Assembly (NCBI GenBank): GCA_963989245.1
Contig: OZ022352.1
Span: 560,001-624,000, forward strand
Direction: 5' to 3'
Length of the DNA: 64,000 bases
Origin: Nansenia antarctica
Lineage: Eukaryota; Chordata; Actinopteri; Argentiniformes; Microstomatidae
The notes below the pieces were generated by a model. It searched no databases. It worked only from the letters and a program-made list of their open reading frames with translations, and was not told the origin of the DNA. Of the stretch, positions 63,065-64,000 are shown in pieces. Position 1 is the stretch's first letter. Each line of letters starts with the position of its first letter. The translations under genes and the position numbers were made by a program.

Positions 63065-64000
63065 TCTACTTGCTCAATATGCTGACAATATTCTATATTA
63101 GATAAGGTGTACGCTTCTTACAACCCACCTTCCTATTGTCTTGTTTGCTAAACAAATGCTAGTCCAATATAACTGTATTAACCATCCCCACAAAACCCTG
63201 CAACTCAAAATAACAGATTTGCCTCTTGTGTATGTCAGTGCAGTATTAACTTAAATCTAATCTCTGTGTAAGTACTTTATACTTAAATGTGTTTCCTAAT
63301 TGTTTATGAATATGTGTCACTTAATTACTCATTCAATACTAATTACAGTTCTGGTCAACACAATTATTAAATCACAAAGTCTGGTCAACACCTAAGTATT
63401 CACCGATTTACAAAAACCCTTTTACTGCTTATTTATCAAATATGTACTATTCTGCTATTCCTTAATCAAACACTGTGGAAATGACCTAACTAAAATAAAA
63501 TATGTAAATTACAAATATGAATTACAACCTGTAAATAAATCAACTGTTAAATGAAAGGAATGAATGATTAGTTATTAATTACAACCTGTTAAAGAAATCG
63601 ACTTGTTATTTGAAAGGAATGAATGATTAGTTAGACTTAGTCATTGTACAATCGTATACTTCATTGATGCAAACCTGTGAAGTCATTCAGCTATTTATCA
63701 AAATATCAAAAAAGGAATGATTATCATTAGATTATCACAAAACAATTGATCAAAGTTTTGTGAAACAGATAATGAATGATCTGAATAATTAATTCAACCA
63801 ATTAGTAATTAATTAAATTAATTAAAGTAATTTAATAACAATCATCTACAAACATCATCAATGAAGGAGGGTTGTATTTCATCAATTTACAGAGAGCCAA
63901 TGTTTTAAAAATGTCTTGTCGTGTTTTGGCCAGCAGATGGAGCTGTGCTCCGGCTAACGCGCATCGATTGCGCATGCGCCAGCTCTTCCGTGTAAAATGG
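63065..64000 (-). other. Sequence upstream of retroviral Gag, no LTR recognised
   Basis: A/T-rich. A ~60-bp phrase is duplicated (GAAAGGAATGAATGATTAGT at 63553 and 63611). No copy of the 58435-58776 LTR start and no tRNA 3'-end match was seen. Confidence 0.5.

Larger units (their letters stand above)
58435..64000 (-). mobile_element. Endogenous retrovirus, deleted, right end outside the window
   Basis: On the minus strand: Gag (63064-61294, one frameshift), an in-frame TAG, then a Pol-like frame (to 59398), a polypurine tract (58777-58785) and a putative 3' LTR (58776-58435). Gag has a myristoylation start and a PPPY late motif. Pol lacks the protease active site, all of reverse transcriptase and the integrase core. 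No clear envelope glycoprotein remains. No 5' LTR or primer site occurs before 64000, so either the leader is long or the element is cut. The TAG between Gag and Pol in one frame fits gamma-/epsilonretrovirus-like organisation. Confidence 0.85.

Noticed and set aside
63065..64000. 5' LTR of the endogenous retrovirus
   Set aside because: No copy of the 3' LTR sequence and no tRNA-like primer site is visible before the window ends.

Overview
The window is vertebrate nuclear DNA, almost certainly from a ray-finned (teleost) fish. Evidence is its spliced genes with GT-AG introns, fish-style hAT, copia, L1/Tx1, L2 and SINE elements, long (GT)n/(CT)n/(GA)n arrays, large minisatellites and an endogenous retrovirus. 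Nothing is organised like a bacterial operon. Two host genes can be supported. One is a complete 12-exon SUN-domain gene (20411-37289, +, 515 codons). The other is the 3' part of a phosducin-like gene most like pdcl2 (52240-56617, +). Most of the rest is mobile or tandemly repeated DNA.

Layout. 1-1855: 5' part of an uncharacterised two-exon gene on the minus strand. 1856-8940: an L1-type endonuclease fragment split by a young Ty1/copia element (2084-8285, 5-bp TSD, near-identical 243-bp LTRs). The copia element is itself split by a hAT element (5878-7271, 8-bp TSD), which contains a small MITE (6350-6503). 9077-9884: an internally deleted hAT. 10504-14195: a 3.7-kb palindrome with arms of about 1.67 kb. 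14390-17990: a decayed hAT transposase gene interrupted by an L2-like LINE and a solo LTR. 19090-20200: a LINE remnant. 20411-37289: the SUN gene. Its last large intron holds a LINE of the ATTC-tail type, into which a full-length Tx1/L1-like LINE with two open ORFs has inserted (28372-35768, 16-bp TSD). 37674-38230: fragment of an unrecognised protein. 38274-45300: three consecutive minisatellites. 45325-46295: hAT MITE. 47680-48330: L2 tail and another fish repeat. 48481-50674: hAT element keeping only C-terminal transposase exons. 50815-51215: 37-bp minisatellite. 52240-56920: pdcl2-like gene with a CR1/L2-type LINE in an intron. 57170-58055: ~80-bp tandem repeat split by a hAT fragment. 58435-64000: endogenous retrovirus on the minus strand, with deletions and the right end outside the window.

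The most striking observation is at the 5' end of the Tx1/L1-like LINE. Inside its target-site duplication, the cDNA begins with a block matching the first ~25 nt of U5 snRNA, then ~30 nt matching the start of U2 snRNA, then a longer U5-like block, and only then the LINE 5' UTR. Because these blocks lie inside the TSD, they were copied in with the LINE and are not part of the target. This suggests repeated acquisition of snRNA heads by a LINE, through template switching or as a modular 5' end. Other notable points are a copia element whose primer site pairs with the anticodon arm of initiator tRNA-Met, a four-level transposon nest, a SUN gene whose first intron is nearly all microsatellite and whose coiled-coil exon is a coding minisatellite, a 31-bp satellite carrying a polyadenylation hexamer in every unit, and a retroviral ORF that lost reverse transcriptase and the integrase core in frame but keeps an RNase H with all catalytic residues.
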